Shown in pieces: positions 11,124 to 21,618 of a DNA stretch of 64,000 nt. The notes below the pieces were generated by a model that saw only the letters and a list, made by a program, of their open reading frames with translations, had not been told where the DNA came from and did no database searches. The stretch's first letter is position 1, and each line of letters opens with the position of its first letter. The DNA is taken from assembly GCA_963965975.1 (NCBI GenBank), contig OZ014413.1, forward strand, positions 9,512,101 to 9,576,100, written 5' to 3'. The position numbers and the translations under genes are program-made. This DNA comes from Xestospongia bergquistia (lineage: Eukaryota; Porifera; Demospongiae; Haplosclerida; Petrosiidae).

Positions 11124-14121
11124 TTATTGTATTTGTATACTATTCTGAGACTTTAAATTGTCATCTAAAGATGAGGACACAGTAGACCTCTTGGACGTGT
11201 TAATGTACTCAGTCCCATTCTCTAAGTACTGATATTTGTCCATAACTTCTATCTGTGTTTGTCGGATTAAATTTCTTTGTAATAGATATGAAGTCACATG
11301 ACCACCATCAATATACCGAACCTCACAACCTGAAATGATAATAATCATAAACAGACACACCCACCAAAAACAAATGGATGAATAGATGGGATGGACAGAT
11401 CAATGAGGAAGTGGCAGTAATGTAAGTTATTCATAATAAGATATACTGTTGTCTCCTTACCTGGCCAAAGATCTCTCACATCAGCAACATTATCTCTAGG
11501 TATATAAAGATCTTCTTTAGCAGTCAAAAAAGTGGCCAGTTCAGGAGCAACAGGTCGGGGATAATTATTAAAGTGAGTACTATAGTCTAACACATATTGC
11601 ATCATTTGGACCGTCTCAGCTTTTGGAAGAAATTTTTTCTCTTTTTTATCATCTTTTAATTTGACCTTTGGTAATTTTAGCCATGAACTTTGACCTTTAA
11701 CCTCTTCATTGTCAACAGTTCTATCATTCGTTATGTCTTGCGGAATACTGAAGTGACTAAGAAGCGATTTCATGTCAGGATACCCGTAGCGTTGTGAAAT
11801 AATGTTGAATTGATGTCTTCTCCGTTCATCCAGACCTAATTTACAATAGAACAATTCTTCTTCTAATTTTTTCCAGCAAACTGCTGATTTAAGGGCACCC
11901 TATAATGGACATATAGATGAATAAATAGACAGAGAAATGGATAGATAGTCCACTTACCTCTGTAAATACACAGGAAGCTGTAGCCCATGACAAACAAGGA
12001 ACCACTGGTACTGGCTTTGACCAGAGACTAGCAGATAGAGCACAGTTCTAAAGAAGTTAAAGCAGCTATGGTAATTTCATTAGTCTAGAGCTTAGTAATG
12101 GTATTTATCCTAGATTACTGTTTTAAGTACTGATGTTTACTAGTTTAGAGCTTACTAATGGTAGATATCCTAAGCCACTCTGGTAAGCTCTGTTGTTTAC
12201 TAGTCTAGAGCTTAGTAATGGTAGTTATCCTAAGTCATTGTGGGTAAGTACTAACATTCATTTGTCCAGAGCTTACTAATGGTAGCTATTCTACTACTGA
12301 TGTTCACTAGTCTAGAACTTACTAATGGTAGCTATCCTAGGTCATTGTGGTTAGCTAACTAACAGTAAAAGGCACTCTTAGTTGCTATGCCACCTATGGT
12401 AACTGTTAACTCACATGTCCACCCATAGAGACTCCAGTCAGACCCACGGGGCCCAATCCTTGATCCTCCAACCACTGTCCAATGACCATACTTTCATGTA
12501 TCAATGCCAGACCCATCACAAGAAGGTCTGAGACATAATGCAACTGGGACCGTCTATAGGAAGAGAAATTGAATATAAACACAGGAATCCATAGATTGGA
12601 AATACTCACGATTGATCTCTGGGTTTACGATTACCATCTGCAGTACAAGAGTTAAGGATAACATGACAACTAAGTCTATGAATGAACTATAGAGTATGTT
12701 CTAATCTATTGACATTTACAAGTACTACTCATTATTAAGACCACTACTATTTAACTTTTTTAATAATCAAGTTAAGTAGTGCTTATAATTCTGGCAGGAA
12801 ATCATATTCACTATGTATAGTTAATGCATAAGGTTCAGGATCAACATAGGCTTCTTACCAAACCATTAGGTACCACCTTTAAGTTAACATCTTAAACAAA
12901 GTAAACATGTTTGTTATAAGGTACCTAGTACAGTAAGATTGAATAACTAGACTCTCAAAATGACATGACTGTAATAAGTTTATCCCATGAAAGGGTTACA
13001 TACAAGTCAAATAGAGTGATAACGACCATTCTGTCAATTCTGTCAATAACTTTATATTTACATATACTAGTTACATGTAATTGTACATTATTTACATGTA
13101 TACATGTACATTACATGTATACATGTGCATTACATGTATAGGATACAGTAAGGGTTCTCTAATATGACCGACCCTATGCCTCCAGTTTTAAGAAGCGGGA
13201 AAGCAAACAAGTACCTCCTTCTCCAGTAATACTAGTACGAAAAATGATAGTTATGTGATAGTCACATGATACTCACATGATCACCTGTGCCAGCCATGTG
13301 TATGTATAAAGGTTTTGCTTTACCTCTCCACTTCTTGGGAATTAACAACTCAAACCTAAAGATTAAAATGAGTACACACTAAGGCCACAAGTCATGAATT
13401 AGATTGAAGACACACACCCTCTCAATCTCTATGTTCAAAAACTACTTATTCTAGCCTTGTACAAAGACTTTAGGAAACACCTCTATATAATGCAGCCTCA
13501 AAAAAACAAGTGCTCAATATAGACATTATTACTTGTTATTATGTTACCATTAAAATGCCAATAACTCAGTTATAATTACATAACTGTTGTTATGGTAACA
13601 AGCTAAGTTGTGTTGGAACAAAGAGATAATGAGACTATTCAATGACCTTGCTGTTTCAGCCTCTTTTGGTAATACACCAGGTAACATTGTGGCAACAGGT
13701 GAGAGGAATGTCCCTTCGTATAACATCCCATCAGAATTATCAGCTACCTAATAAAATACATGTATAATAACTGTTGCTTAGCAACCACAGTAAATGAACT
13801 ATATTATATAATAAAATAACACAATAACAAAACAACACACAATTTATGATAATAATAAATAAATAACATTTTACTTTTTTTAACTTTATTGGGTGAGTAT
13901 GTTCAACTATGTTCTCTGCACATGATGTTTGATTAAGAGATGGCTTGATGCTATTTAAACTGGAGAGATATAGAGAGAGAACACAAAAGTTACCATCGAA
14001 TAACAGACATTACATCCATCCAGTTGACTAACCTTTCCAATGTTGTAGTAGGTCCCCATCCTTTGGAAAAGAATTTGATGGAGGAGAAAACAGACCTGTA
14101 AATACGATCACCAGCAGCCAT
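11124..14121 (-). CDS. ABHD18: ABHD18-family alpha/beta hydrolase
   Basis: Ten exons in phase: 14121-14033, 13959-13875, 13747-13647, 13355-13277, 13231-13147, 12637-12610, 12553-12415, 12047-11958, 11899-11461, 11329-11124; 446 codons plus stop, close to the human protein of just over 400 residues. Family landmarks as read: KFFSKGWGPTTTLE at the N-terminus, IHMAGTGDH, WRRR, SVILENPYYGNRKPRDQS, then the nucleophile elbow LTGVSMGGH (GxSxG serine). Near the C-terminus are AKEDLYIPRD (probable acid) and YIDGGHVTSYL (probable catalytic His). From memory, the human homologue is mitochondrial and recent work links it to cardiolipin turnover; nothing in this sequence tests that. A 28-nt microexon (12637-12610) encodes the NRKPRDQ segment. 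A Lys-rich insert (about KVKLKDDKKEKK) precedes the C-terminal half. It is divergent from the GRXCR-like gene. Confidence 0.93.
12076..12350. repeat. Degenerate tandem repeat of about 60-65 bp in an ABHD18 intron
   Basis: About five diverged copies of a unit containing 'agagcttagtaatggta' and 'tcctaagtcattgtgg', within the 12414-12048 intron. No coding content. Confidence 0.75.
12638..13146. other. Large ABHD18 intron with ACATGTA-rich palindromic stretch
   Basis: A 509-bp intron before the microexon. Positions 13070-13140 are dense in overlapping 'acatgtatacatgtacat' palindromes. No gene is seen. Confidence 0.6.
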
Positions 14122-14274
14122 TCATAGCTACCTAAAGAAACTCCCTTATAGTGATGACACGCCTTGGATACACCCTTCCTGATAAACTATTAATAACTAC
14201 TCAATTATTAAAGACCACGCCCACCTTTCAAATTAATACTTGATCCAGCCCCACCCTTCTGAGCAGTTTGCACT
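14122..14274. promoter_or_regulatory. Compact bidirectional promoter (ABHD18 / GRXCR-like)
   Basis: Only 153 bp separate the two divergent ATGs (14121 minus, 14275 plus). The stretch contains relatively GC-rich CACCC/GC-box-like words ('ccacgcccacc' at about 14217, 'gccccaccc' at about 14246) in an AT-rich context and no clear TATA. A shared promoter is inferred from the geometry. Confidence 0.6.
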
Positions 14275-15860
14275 ATGGCTGATACATCTAAGAAAGAGAG
14301 CTATGCTGGAATAAGAGACTTGAAGAATCCCGCTCAGATCCAGGAAGAAGATATCATCTCCTCAGATGGCACTTTAATAGGAAAACAGAATAGAGTACGA
14401 GCAGGAATTGCTACCTTTCAAAATCCAAAGGCTCTAGAATGGGTATGTTTAGAAGAAAGAAGCCTTTCCTGTCTGGATGTTTGTTTGTCTGTCTATCTGT
14501 CTGTTTGTTTGTCTGTCTAAGTGTCTGTCTGTCTGTCTGTCTATCTGTTTCTCTGTCTGTCTATCTGTCAATCTGTATGTATATCAGCCTGCTGTGTCTG
14601 TGTCATTCTCTCAATCTGTCAATATGTCTGTTTGTCTATTTATTTATGATCAACTTATTTGTAAAGATGATGATATAGGTCTATCTTCTTACCTTTTGAA
14701 CAGAGGTTTTCAGAAGAGAACAAAATTGTTATCTACACAACCACTTTCAGAGGAGTTAGAACTACATTTGAAGAGTGCAAGTATCTACTTGGTCTTTTTC
14801 ACAATCATCGTGTCAAAGTTGAAGAAAGGGATGTCTACATGCATCAACATTTCTATCGTGAACTTGAACAGAGATTGGATGGAAAAGCTGTTGTCCCTCA
14901 AGTGTTCATCAATGGACAGCACATTGGGGTCAGAACATGTATAAATAGTGGTATTGTATTAGTCTCATACCTGGATTCATTTGGCAATGGAATCTTGGTA
15001 TGAGACTTGATATCAATGAACACAATCCCAATGCATAAACTCGCTAATTCATGAAAGCATAACATACTAAGGGCACCATCTTTAGTGGACGTGATTTTAT
15101 ATATAAAATGAGCTCCCTGACTTTGTAGTGCTTTAAACACTTAGTAATGAGCGCAAGCAATCAGCATCACTAATTGAAATTAATTAATTAATTAGAAACT
15201 AATTAAACAACAGAATGCCAACTGTCATTATAGATTATGTAATAGAGAATAGACACAGGTTGTTCTTTTTAATGATATATCCTTCTATATTGAGTAAATT
15301 GCCTTACTTAATTAATCTTTAATTATAGGGAAAGGAGAAGGTAGAAGAATTAAATGAGCTTGGAGAATTAAGGAAACTATTAGAGAATTTCCCTGTAAGT
15401 AAAATATAATATACTTTGTTCATGTTGAGAACCACTGCTAACTCATTGTCATATTTGGTTAGGAATGAGTTAGAGAGAAATATTTTTCATCATTCAAAAT
15501 GCCTTAAAAGTCCACAAATTTTATCAAAAAACTAAATCAATAGAATATAACCAAATATAATATTTATACAGTCATGTACATAATCCAATCCATTAATATA
15601 TTATAGTTCATCAATTATTGATAGATCAATCTGTATGCTATGCTTATGGTTAAATTTATATATGACTATAGAAAATTGATACATTAAAGAAATGTTCAAT
15701 GTGTGCTGGATATGAATTTGTTCCTTGCTTGAAATGTGGAGGAAGCAAGAACAGTGTTGCTAATAATTTCACTTCAGAGTTCAGAGCGCTCAAGTGTACC
15801 TCTTGCAATGAAAATGGTTTGCAACTTTGTCCTCAATGTAATGCCGACAAGTCTGACTGA
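14275..15860 (+). CDS. GRXCR-like glutaredoxin-domain cysteine-rich protein
   Basis: Four exons, all phase 0: 14275-14442, 14704-14928, 15329-15394, 15672-15860; 215 residues. Exon 1 gives a polar N-terminus. Exons 2-3 give a glutaredoxin-like fold (KIVIYTTTFRGVRTTFEEC, HRVKVEERDVYM, VVPQVFINGQHIG, then LNELGELRKLLENF). Exon 4 gives four CxxC pairs (CSMC, CLKC, CTSC, CPQC) with KCTSCNENGLQLCPQC. This is the architecture of vertebrate GRXCR1/2 and related invertebrate proteins. The usual CPYC redox site is replaced by TTF at that place, so a dithiol reductase role is unlikely. The CxxC module probably binds zinc. Vertebrate GRXCR1 acts in actin-based stereocilia; a role at microvilli or filopodia here is speculation. 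Confidence 0.93.
14471..14655. repeat. TGTC/TGTT tetranucleotide tract in intron 1 of the GRXCR-like gene
   Basis: Degenerate (GTCT)n array just after the 5' splice site. It gives spurious Cys/Leu/Ser-rich frames. Confidence 0.9.
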
Positions 15861-16339
15861 CAACATCAATGGTTATTACATTTTCATAGGATATATAATA
15901 TTACTGAGTACTGAAGACTATACATATAATTATATATTTATCAGGTTCCTAAATTACTTTGAATTATGTCTCAAAGAAAACATTATATCAGAAAGTTTTA
16001 ACAAAAATATGATTAAACAAACTAATTCAAACTCAAAATAATGACAGCATGTTATGAACCAGACAAAAAAGAAAACATCTACAAGAAAAGATTCATACTG
16101 AAACAGATATAACACTCATAGGTTTCTGATTGTACTCTTTTGTGAATGTGCTTATAATTTTTGTAAAAAAATATCCTTTTGTTTATTTAAAAATTAAAGG
16201 TAAAAAACACATGTAGACACTGAAATTAATTAAACAAACACACAAAAATATAGTGTTTATTAACACACACACACACACAAAACAAAAACAAACAATACTG
16301 CTCAAGTAGTGATCCTCATATTAGACAAGAAAACATGTT
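15861..16339. other. Convergent 3' region between the GRXCR-like gene and array gene A
   Basis: AT-rich, with a CA run at about 16264-16279. It holds the 3' UTRs of the plus-strand gene ending at 15860 and the minus-strand gene ending at 16340. No coding signal. Confidence 0.6.
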
Positions 16340-19300
16340 TTATATTGAACTGAGAAGCGGTTCTCTTGTTTCATCATAGGTATCAAAAAATGACCCTTCA
16401 AGGTCAGGAGTCTTCAACTGTCTAGGCCGTGGGTTATGATGTTTTTTGGAATAAAATAGAAGCATTAATTTCATTTGAAGTATGTACAATTTAGATTTTA
16501 TTTTCTTTAACATTCCAGTAACCCACAGAATATGAAATATAACAACAGTAACTAATGTCAAGAATACAATAGTAGTTGTTGTTGTTAATATAATAGCGAT
16601 CTGATTGTCACTACTGATTTTAAAAAAGTACCATGATGTACAAAGAAGTATGATATAGTTCCACATAATAAAGAGATCAAGTAAGTTAACCCACATCTTA
16701 CGAAATGGTCTGCAATATACTTCAACTGTTATGTAAAGGGTATTAGTAGGAATAGCTATAACAAATCCTTTATACATGTCACCAGTTCTGAACAAAATGA
16801 ATAATGTATAAAGAAACACAAGTAGTAGTAGACGAGTTGTGAAAAAGAATTCTTTGTTGTGCTTATATGGTCCATGAATGGCTTCATAAACAGGTCGAAT
16901 ATACTCTCTAAATTTACCTACTCTCATAAGTGGTCGACCAGCAACAAGGATGGTCATATAAGATAGTAGGACAGGAACAACCACTACTATAATTAGTATC
17001 ATTAATATCAAATGACCACCTTTTCCATACTCAACTGTGCCATCTCTGTACCAAACTTTAAGTATTGGGTTACTAGTATCATTAGTATATATATTAATTG
17101 GTGTAGCTATATTTGATATTGCAGTAAACATACTTGTGAAAGAGAGGTGTACAACAGTAACCAGTACTTGAACTGAGGAATGAGCTATTCTGTTGGAAAT
17201 CCTTAAAGAATAACGACTGAGGATAATGAGGACAACAACTATTGTCAGCAAATAAAATGGAAATAGTAAACTGAGACCAGCTTTCCATAACTCTGTCATT
17301 CCATTGTAAAAACAAAGAGGAAAACCAAGATTCAGATTCAAAATAGAGAGAAAAACACGAGCTGATGAATACATCAATAAAATCACCTGCTGTGATGATA
17401 ACATGTTGATAGTTAAAATACCAATAGCCTGAGCATAGAATATAATTCCATTGAGTGTACCAGTTGTTAATGTGAGTCTGAGAGCAAATAACAGGTAAAT
17501 GAGGAGGGGACCAGCTACTGCATAGAGGATTAGTGTCAATAACCACCAATTACTACACTGCTTACATTCATAAGAACCAAATGCCACACTATACTTGATA
17601 CCATTAACAGTAGTACAAGTAGAACATAAAGGTCCTGTTTTAGTTGGTGGACAAAGTGGAATATGATTTATAAGGTAATTGTTGGGGTCAGCTATTAAAA
17701 CATCAGAGCCATTTACCAAAAATTTGGTATAATCTTGATTGAGGTTACAAGATTCATGACAGGTAAGTGCAACACCAAATACTGTAGTCTGATTTGTACC
17801 ATTTGTAATATTCATTAGTCCAGCCCATGCAGCAGAGTCTGGTGGCCTAGTGATGGTAGCCAGGGGATATTGTAAATATAAATAGTTTGAGACAACTAGA
17901 CAAGTAGGTTGATAATCTCCAGCCATACCAAGTTTATTGATAACTGGTGAACATTGACATGTACTTGTGTTTTTATTCAGTTCAAAACCTAGTGGACAAT
18001 CTAGTAAGTTAAGTTTTATCTTTAATAATGATGAGTCATAAGGAGATGATATGACTAGGACAGTATCATTAATGCTTTTTGAATTGCTATCCCTTGTATA
18101 CAGTGTAATGTTAACTAAAGTACACTGTTGAGACTCCAGGAGCACTTGATTCTCATCATGTGATGAAATATACCATGATGGAAGTGATGACAATGGCAAT
18201 TTTCCAGAACTACCCTTTGATTTAGCTAGTGCAAGGGAAATTATGCTATACACAAAATTCCCCACCTCATCTTTGGCTGCCATTGGTAAATGTAATGTTT
18301 GTCCAGGATATGCAGATATGCTGATGTTTGGTAAAACTACTTCAGTGTCACTAAGATAATGAATACATTTGTTTTTAGAGCATATGCAACGACTCTTAGA
18401 CAATGTAGAGAGGTTTAATGGACTATGTTCTGAAGAATCCATATAGAAAATTGAATCATAATAATATTTTGCATTATGAGATCTGATGATGTATGTTCTG
18501 TTTATATAGCAATTATACAGGTTAGTGCTGTATATGGAGCTACCGGAGAGACCAGCTGTGTTATTGATGAATATCATACTGATATTTAATCCTGTCATGT
18601 TTTGAAAGGAGGAAGACATTTGAAATGTACATTGTTTTATGGTCTTATAAATATCATCATGAGCATAAATAGCTCCTCCCTTTGTATGAGCAATGTTATT
18701 AATAAATTTAGCCCTGAGTCCATTGTTTAAGTGAAATGTACTACTTCCATATAACTTGAATACAGCTCCTCTCTCTCCTCTATTTCCTTTAAATGAAATA
18801 TTGCCATCCAATATAATGTTAGTGTCAATTAACTCAAAAACTGATCCTGAATTATCATAATAATGACTATTAGTTCCATTAATATAAAGAGTCTTGACAT
18901 TAATCATTGTAAACATACCAGCTTTTGAAGTTGACGTTGACAAACCACCTTGAGAGTTTTTGGAAGCTACAATGTTTTCCAATACTATTATCAAATGCTT
19001 AAATGGACTATCTTCATATGAATAGGTAGTTGCATAGAGACATGATCCTGTTGTCTTGATAAGGTTCTTGCTAAAGATCACATTACTAAATGTTACAGTG
19101 ACATTGGATTCCATCTTTTTGGGTGGATTTTGGATAACAACAGAAACTGCTCCTGCATTTGCTTTTTCAGAATAATCAGCCAATTCTTTTTGTGAACTAA
19201 ACCTACTGTTAGATACAACAAGTGGGTATATATTTGATTTGTAAGTGTTGAGGTTTCTGGAGAACATTATCAAAAATGAGAGAGCAGCACCATGGCAACT

Positions 19301-20278
19301 TAAAAGGTTTGAGTTTTCTCTAAAAATATTACAACTATCAATTAAAGTCTGAGAATTAGTAACACTGTTGAAGTGTAGCACTAACATAGCACCTGAAAAT
19401 GAACCAATATTATAGTAAAAAGTAGTTGAAGATATTTGGACATTGGCTGAAAAGTTCTGTTGAGTATAGAGTATTGTCAAACCTGCAGCATTAACAATAG
19501 GAATTGAAGGAAATATCTCTTGATGTATTAAATTATCAAGATAAGAGAGACAATTCATACTGTTGATATAGTCATAGTTATTTACAAATCTTGCTTCTTT
19601 TATTAAAACATTCTTTTGTAAACTTTTGACATTGTTTTCATCAGTGAACAACAATAACACTCCATTACCTAAACTCATGTTAGTCTGTTGATAAAAATTA
19701 CTGCTTTTTGTAAAGGTGACATTGACATTCTCTATAATTGCATTTAATGGATTAATAGCTAGAATTGCAAACCCATAATTTAATAACATATTAACCTCTT
19801 TGATCAGTATTGTCTCAATACGGAGGAACAGTAGTAGAGAAGAATGATACTCTGTGAAATATACTGGAGATGTTGTAGAGTTGATAGATGACAGGATACT
19901 CTCATCCAGATCTCTCAAGAAAGCACCACATCCTTGGAATGCTAATTTCTGTAGAGTAAGATTATAAAGATTTACAAAGACAAATCCATTTGTGGGATAT
20001 GAAGGTTGAGAGACAGCTGTTGAACAATTTATTTGAGCAAGTGAGTTTGTAGCACTTTTTATAGTTAGAGAGTGACTAGTATTCACAAGACAAAATGATA
20101 TATTTGTAATCTCATGAGTAATATTTGTGAACAACACTATAATAGTGTCATTATTCAATGGACCAGATTGACATAAGACTGTCTCCAGTCCACTGCTTTG
20201 ACTTATATTGATCTCATTAGAAGCAGCTCCTTGACCATTGAATAACAAAAAGATAACCAGTTGTAATAACAGCAACAT
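16340..20278 (-). CDS. Array gene A: beta-helix ectodomain, multi-pass membrane protein
   Basis: Intronless, 1312 residues. I start at ATG 20278; a GTG codon immediately precedes it. Layout: signal peptide 1-20 (MLLLLQLVIFLLF); an N-glycosylation-rich ectodomain to about 890 with Pmp/right-handed beta-helix motifs (GFVFVNLYNLTLQKLAFQG, GAVFKLYGSSTFHLNN, FINNIAHTKGGAIYA); a Cys-rich stretch at about 745-910 (CPLGFELN...CQC, GPLCSTC...YECKQC); about nine or ten membrane segments from 911 (WWLLTLILYAVAG) to about 1250; cytoplasmic tail of about 55 residues, basic then LEGSFFDTYDETREPLLSSI. Surface receptor or adhesion role is inferred from topology. Residues of about 390-690 are nearly identical to gene B at DNA level while the flanks differ more. 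The tail (RPRQLKTPD...SSI) matches gene G, not B. No catalytic motif is seen. Confidence 0.92.
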   Translation of the reverse strand: MLLLLQLVIFLLFNGQGAASNEINISQSSGLETVLCQSGPLNNDTIIVLFTNITHEITNISFCLVNTSHSLTIKSATNSLAQINCSTAVSQPSYPTNGFVFVNLYNLTLQKLAFQGCGAFLRDLDESILSSINSTTSPVYFTEYHSSLLLFLRIETILIKEVNMLLNYGFAILAINPLNAIIENVNVTFTKSSNFYQQTNMSLGNGVLLLFTDENNVKSLQKNVLIKEARFVNNYDYINSMNCLSYLDNLIHQEIFPSIPIVNAAGLTILYTQQNFSANVQISSTTFYYNIGSFSGAMLVLHFNSVTNSQTLIDSCNIFRENSNLLSCHGAALSFLIMFSRNLNTYKSNIYPLVVSNSRFSSQKELADYSEKANAGAVSVVIQNPPKKMESNVTVTFSNVIFSKNLIKTTGSCLYATTYSYEDSPFKHLIIVLENIVASKNSQGGLSTSTSKAGMFTMINVKTLYINGTNSHYYDNSGSVFELIDTNIILDGNISFKGNRGERGAVFKLYGSSTFHLNNGLRAKFINNIAHTKGGAIYAHDDIYKTIKQCTFQMSSSFQNMTGLNISMIFINNTAGLSGSSIYSTNLYNCYINRTYIIRSHNAKYYYDSIFYMDSSEHSPLNLSTLSKSRCICSKNKCIHYLSDTEVVLPNISISAYPGQTLHLPMAAKDEVGNFVYSIISLALAKSKGSSGKLPLSSLPSWYISSHDENQVLLESQQCTLVNITLYTRDSNSKSINDTVLVISSPYDSSLLKIKLNLLDCPLGFELNKNTSTCQCSPVINKLGMAGDYQPTCLVVSNYLYLQYPLATITRPPDSAAWAGLMNITNGTNQTTVFGVALTCHESCNLNQDYTKFLVNGSDVLIADPNNYLINHIPLCPPTKTGPLCSTCTTVNGIKYSVAFGSYECKQCSNWWLLTLILYAVAGPLLIYLLFALRLTLTTGTLNGIIFYAQAIGILTINMLSSQQVILLMYSSARVFLSILNLNLGFPLCFYNGMTELWKAGLSLLFPFYLLTIVVVLIILSRYSLRISNRIAHSSVQVLVTVVHLSFTSMFTAISNIATPINIYTNDTSNPILKVWYRDGTVEYGKGGHLILMILIIVVVVPVLLSYMTILVAGRPLMRVGKFREYIRPVYEAIHGPYKHNKEFFFTTRLLLLVFLYTLFILFRTGDMYKGFVIAIPTNTLYITVEVYCRPFRKMWVNLLDLFIMWNYIILLCTSWYFFKISSDNQIAIILTTTTTIVFLTLVTVVIFHILWVTGMLKKIKSKLYILQMKLMLLFYSKKHHNPRPRQLKTPDLEGSFFDTYDETREPLLSSI

Positions 20279-20349
20279 CACCTCAGATAACCACCACTTT
20301 GTATTCTAGATGACACTCTACTGTAGATACCAATTTGTCTAATAACAGA

Positions 20350-20400
20350 GAGGCTTTATATAAAATAAAAAATAGTTATTTCAAAACTGAAACTAAAATG
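20350..20400 (-). promoter_or_regulatory. Promoter of gene A: TATA box plus ISRE-like element
   Basis: On the coding strand the order is ISRE-like element (plus-strand reading AAAACTGAAACT, 20383-20394), TATATAAAG (about 20354-20364), then ATG at 20278. The element is one base off the GAAANNGAAACT ISRE consensus. IRF control is inferred. Confidence 0.6.
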
Positions 20401-20835
20401 AAGTAATTCTAAACTGATCTATTAACAATCAAACTGAAATCTCATTAAATAGTATGTTGTGTATACAATGTCATTATATGTATTCTAATAGATGATCTAC
20501 TGAAAGGAATAATATTCTATAATATGAATAGACATGTATACAAAAACATTCAAATTAATTTGATATGAAAAGAGTAAATTTGTCACAATGATATAATGAA
20601 CATATGTACAACTTTTTTAAAATGTTGCTATTTTGACTTCATTATGAAAGACTCACTCAACATCATATTATCATTATATAAACAGTATTATATTATAAGT
20701 AATACTCTTCATATTTACATTAATTATAATAGACATATAACTAATTAACTGATATATAACCAATAATACTATACATAGAATGTTAGTATTAATATGATCT
20801 ATATCTTTAAAATGATAGTGTGTATATAATCTATT
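20401..20835. other. Array spacer upstream of gene A
   Basis: AT-rich, no ORF. A block here ('cactcaacatcatattatca', 'taattataatagacatat') recurs at 37865-37945 upstream of gene D, so it is part of the duplicated unit. Confidence 0.6.
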
Positions 20836-21117
20836 GGACTGAGAAATGGTTCTCTGGTATGTTTATAATCTCATTAGTAATGTTTGTGGACAGTGTGCTA
20901 TGATTATGTTATTACTCAATATACATATGACTGTCTCTAGTTTATTGCTGTGAGCTATTATTGTCTGGATCTCATCAGCTTCCCTCTAAAATACAATGAC
21001 CAGTTCTAGTTGCAATATAACCACTCTGTACTTGGCCAAAGACACCAGTTTGTCTGTGATAACAGGTTGGCACTGTTTTTTAGTACAGCTATTTTGAAAC
21101 TGAACTATTAATAAGTA
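20836..21117 (-). pseudogene. Mini-gene relic 1 (array gene 3' end fused to 5' end)
   Basis: Plus-strand 'ttggactgagaaatggttct' is the array C-terminal tail. It is followed within about 20 bp by sequence matching the N-terminal coding region ('taatctcattagtaatg'), the signal-peptide region and the 5' UTR, ending in 'attttgaaactgaac'. About 3.8 kb of internal coding sequence is missing, and no start codon remains at the signal-peptide position. Four sister copies lie at 25960, 31778, 38113 and 62360. Confidence 0.8.
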
Positions 21118-21618
21118 GTCTTTAACTGATCTAACTGAAGTAATATGTTATACCAGTATACATCATATAATACTTGGATATCTTCACTAGTACTAGTACA
21201 GACAAGTAATGTATTCTATTAAGAAAATATATATAGTATATTGAATTTAGCAATACAAAAACATTGACAGTTATTATATATAGAAAGGATACATTGACAC
21301 TGACATCATTGATTTTTCAAAGAACTGAGTGTTATTCACAAATATTATGACATTACGAAAGATATTGAGTATAAGTAACAAATATAATTATATTTTATAT
21401 AAAAAATATAACAACAAGCAAGAAAAAAAACAAATGCACACAAATCAAAATGATTAGAGAAATGTACTAATTATCGTTATTAAACAAAAGACATATATAC
21501 TATTAACTAGAGACACTAGTTGTAAGTAGAACTATATTAAATAAAGAGACATCTTGATTAAATCAATGAAATTAAAAACTTTATACAAATACTGTAGTCC
21601 TTTATAAACACACACGTT
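21118..21618. other. Array spacer A-B
   Basis: No gene. It holds spacer blocks shared across the array: 'gaaaatatatatagtatatt' (about 21222) and the 3'-proximal block 'ctgagtgttattcacaaatattatgac' region (about 21327-21375), which precedes most gene 3' ends by about 250 bp. Confidence 0.6.

Noticed and set aside
14439-14944. Cys/Leu/Ser-rich plus-strand ORFs
   Set aside because: They read through the TGTC tract of intron 1 and a wrong frame of GRXCR exon 2.
17094-17549. 151-codon minus-strand ORF recurring in genes A, B and D
   Set aside because: Alternative frame inside the conserved membrane-coding region. It recurs only because the parent sequence does, and it is broken or shortened in E, G and I.
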